A DNA stretch of 64,000 nt, from NCBI RefSeq assembly GCF_003206615.1, contig NZ_PZJW01000004.1, positions 1 to 64,000 of the forward strand, read 5' to 3'. How positions within the stretch are numbered: the first letter of the stretch is position 1; each line of letters begins with the position of its first letter. This DNA is from Salinicola acroporae (GTDB lineage Bacteria > Pseudomonadota > Gammaproteobacteria > Pseudomonadales > Halomonadaceae). The position numbers and the translations under genes are program-made. Under the pieces are notes generated by a model that saw only the letters and a list, made by a program, of their open reading frames with translations, had not been told where the DNA came from and made no database searches. Shown piece by piece: positions 62,713 to 64,000 of the stretch.

Positions 62713-63732
62713 ATGTATCGCCAATATTTTTATTTTCTGACGGCTGCGTTGATCGCGGCCACTCTCGTCATCGGCATTTTCTGGTCCCCGCTACTGTGGC
62801 TGCTGCTTCTCTGGATACCGCTGGCACTCATCGGCTGGCGGGACCTGCGCTCGCCGCACAACGTGCTGTACAACTATCCGTTGATCGGTCATCTGCGCTA
62901 TATGCTCGAGTTCGTGCGCCCGGAACTCCGTCAATATTTCTTCGAATCCGAGACCAGCGGCCGGCCGTTTTCGCGCGAGCAACGTAACCTGATCAATGCG
63001 CGCGCCGACGGTACCGGGGATACCTCGCCCTTCGGTACCATCCGGGATGTCGACGCGCCCGGCTACAACCTCTCCTCTACCATTCCATCCAGCCCGGCAA
63101 GGTGCCGGAAGAGGCCCGCTGGATCACCATTGGTGGGCCCCAATGCACCCGGCCCTATCGTTCGTCGCGGCTCAACATCTCGGCAATGAGCTTCGGCTCG
63201 CTCTCGGGCAACGCCATCGAGGCGATGAATCTGGGCGCCAAGCAGGGCGGCTTTGCCCACGACACCGGCGAGGGCGCGATCAGTCCCTACCACGAGAAGC
63301 ATGGCGGCGATCTGATCTGGGAGCTGGGCACGGCCTACTTCGGCTGCCGCCATGACAATGGCCGCTTCGACGCCGAGACGTTCCGGGAGCTGCATCCAGG
63401 CGCGTCGCTGCCATACCAACAAGTGCCCGACCGGCGTGGCGACCCAGGACCCCAAGCGCTCCCGGGCGATCAACGTGCCGGAAAAGGCCGAGCGGGTGGC
63501 TCGCTATCATCAGGCCACGCTGGATGGCTTCGCCGCGCTCACCGGTGCCATGGGGCTCTCGCACTTCGACGAGCTGACCCCTGACCACATTCGGCATCGC
63601 AGCAGTTACGCGCCGGCTCGCGGCTACGGTGAATTCGAAATGCCGGCGCTGGAGGCCGGCCAGTTGCTCGGCGACGATGTGCCCGAGGTGTGGCAAGCCG
63701 AATGGCGGGCTGCCGGCGTGGATCGGTTCTAA
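62713..63732 (+). pseudogene. FMN-binding glutamate-synthase-like protein, broken
   Basis: The first part (from ATG 62713) has two membrane helices and the NYPLIGHLRYMLEFVRPELRQ segment typical of the membrane-anchored GltB-domain family. A frameshift near 63070-63078 (an 8-nt run where the family needs 6) moves the frame to YHSIQPGKVPEEARW and SAMSFGSLSGNAI. Near 63395 the sequence jumps directly to CIQARRCHTNKCPTGVATQ in another frame, so about 190 internal residues, including the FMN-binding barrel core, are missing. The remaining C-terminus runs to TAA at 63730-63732. This is a dead gene with two independent lesions. Confidence 0.85.
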
Positions 63733-63796
63733 ACTCGTCTTGCCGTCGACCGACGCATGCTAGGCTCGACGGCACCCTGATGGTCTGGAGAACGCC

Positions 63797-64000
63797 ATGC
63801 TTCGCTTCCCCCCTTATCGTTATCGCTCGGCCGATCCGGATATCGCCGGTTCGCCGGGCGAGGATCCGTATCGCTGGCTGGAAGCGGTCGACAGCCCAGA
63901 GGCGCTGGCCTGGGTCGAGGCGCAGAACCAGCGGACACTGGCACGCTTCGAGGACGCCGAGTTCGACGCCTTGCAGACGGGATTGCGCCAGATTCTCGAC
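63797..64000 (+). CDS. S9-family prolyl oligopeptidase, N-terminal part (partial)
   Basis: The frame is open from ATG 63797, with GGAG seven bases upstream, to the window edge (68 codons). The N-terminal sequence DPYRWLEAVDSPEALAWVEAQN is the typical start of prolyl-oligopeptidase/oligopeptidase B-like S9A enzymes. The catalytic domain lies outside the window, so activity cannot be judged. Confidence 0.8.
   Translation, partial: MLRFPPYRYRSADPDIAGSPGEDPYRWLEAVDSPEALAWVEAQNQRTLARFEDAEFDALQTGLRQILD

Overview
The window looks like chromosomal DNA of a gammaproteobacterium close to the Halomonadaceae (Halomonas, Salinicola or Kushneria type). It is GC-rich and metabolically broad, with many LysR, TetR and MarR regulators, many solute transporters (TRAP, three TctC binding proteins with two TctBA permeases, DcuC, GntP) and an OprD-type porin. 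The genus cannot be fixed from the sequence alone. No rRNA, tRNA, CRISPR array or intact transposase was seen.

Layout. 0-6 kb: a dead AraC fragment, a MocR regulator divergent from an alaX-lysE pair, a nitroreductase, a DUF924 protein and an MFS exporter. 6-13 kb: an RcnB-like metal protein, a LysR gene, then a four-gene minus-strand unit (DcuC carrier, fumarase/aspartase-superfamily lyase, exported alpha/beta hydrolase, OprD porin) that looks like one uptake and degradation route for an unknown acid. 13-19 kb: the ohr/ohrR peroxide pair, a LysR divergent from a PRISE-type reductase, an inositol-phosphatase-like enzyme and a CynX-type MFS. 19-27 kb: a defence patch with a self-inhibited Fic protein facing a type I restriction-modification operon (hsdM-hsdS-hsdR). 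aspA follows, then about 1.2 kb without a convincing gene.

30-35 kb: a redox operon (AhpD-like, peroxiredoxin-like, SDR) divergent from a LysR gene, then acuI with an AcuR-like TetR. 35-53 kb is the most distinctive region, an organic-acid island. It holds a TRAP operon ending in an SMP-30 lactonase and an FMN 2-hydroxyacid oxidase; a tctCBA operon with a LigI-like amidohydrolase; an RraA-type aldolase with a D-2-hydroxyacid dehydrogenase and divergent LysR; and a second tct operon with two different binding proteins and a second amidohydrolase. Together they suggest import of hydroxy or lactone dicarboxylates, ring opening, oxidation or reduction, and aldol cleavage to central metabolites. 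A 138-bp MITE-like element sits exactly on the stop codon of one amidohydrolase gene.

53-64 kb: yicC divergent from rph, poxB, a TetR gene divergent from a Rid-family gene across three evenly spaced operators, an Old Yellow Enzyme, a gluconate unit (gntP plus SDR), a glutamate-synthase-like pseudogene and the start of an S9 peptidase. Near-identical 12-bp dyads related to AGACTTTGGTCT lie upstream of the TRAP operon, a tct operon, poxB and the Old Yellow Enzyme gene, with a weaker copy before the other tct operon. They may mark a shared regulon.
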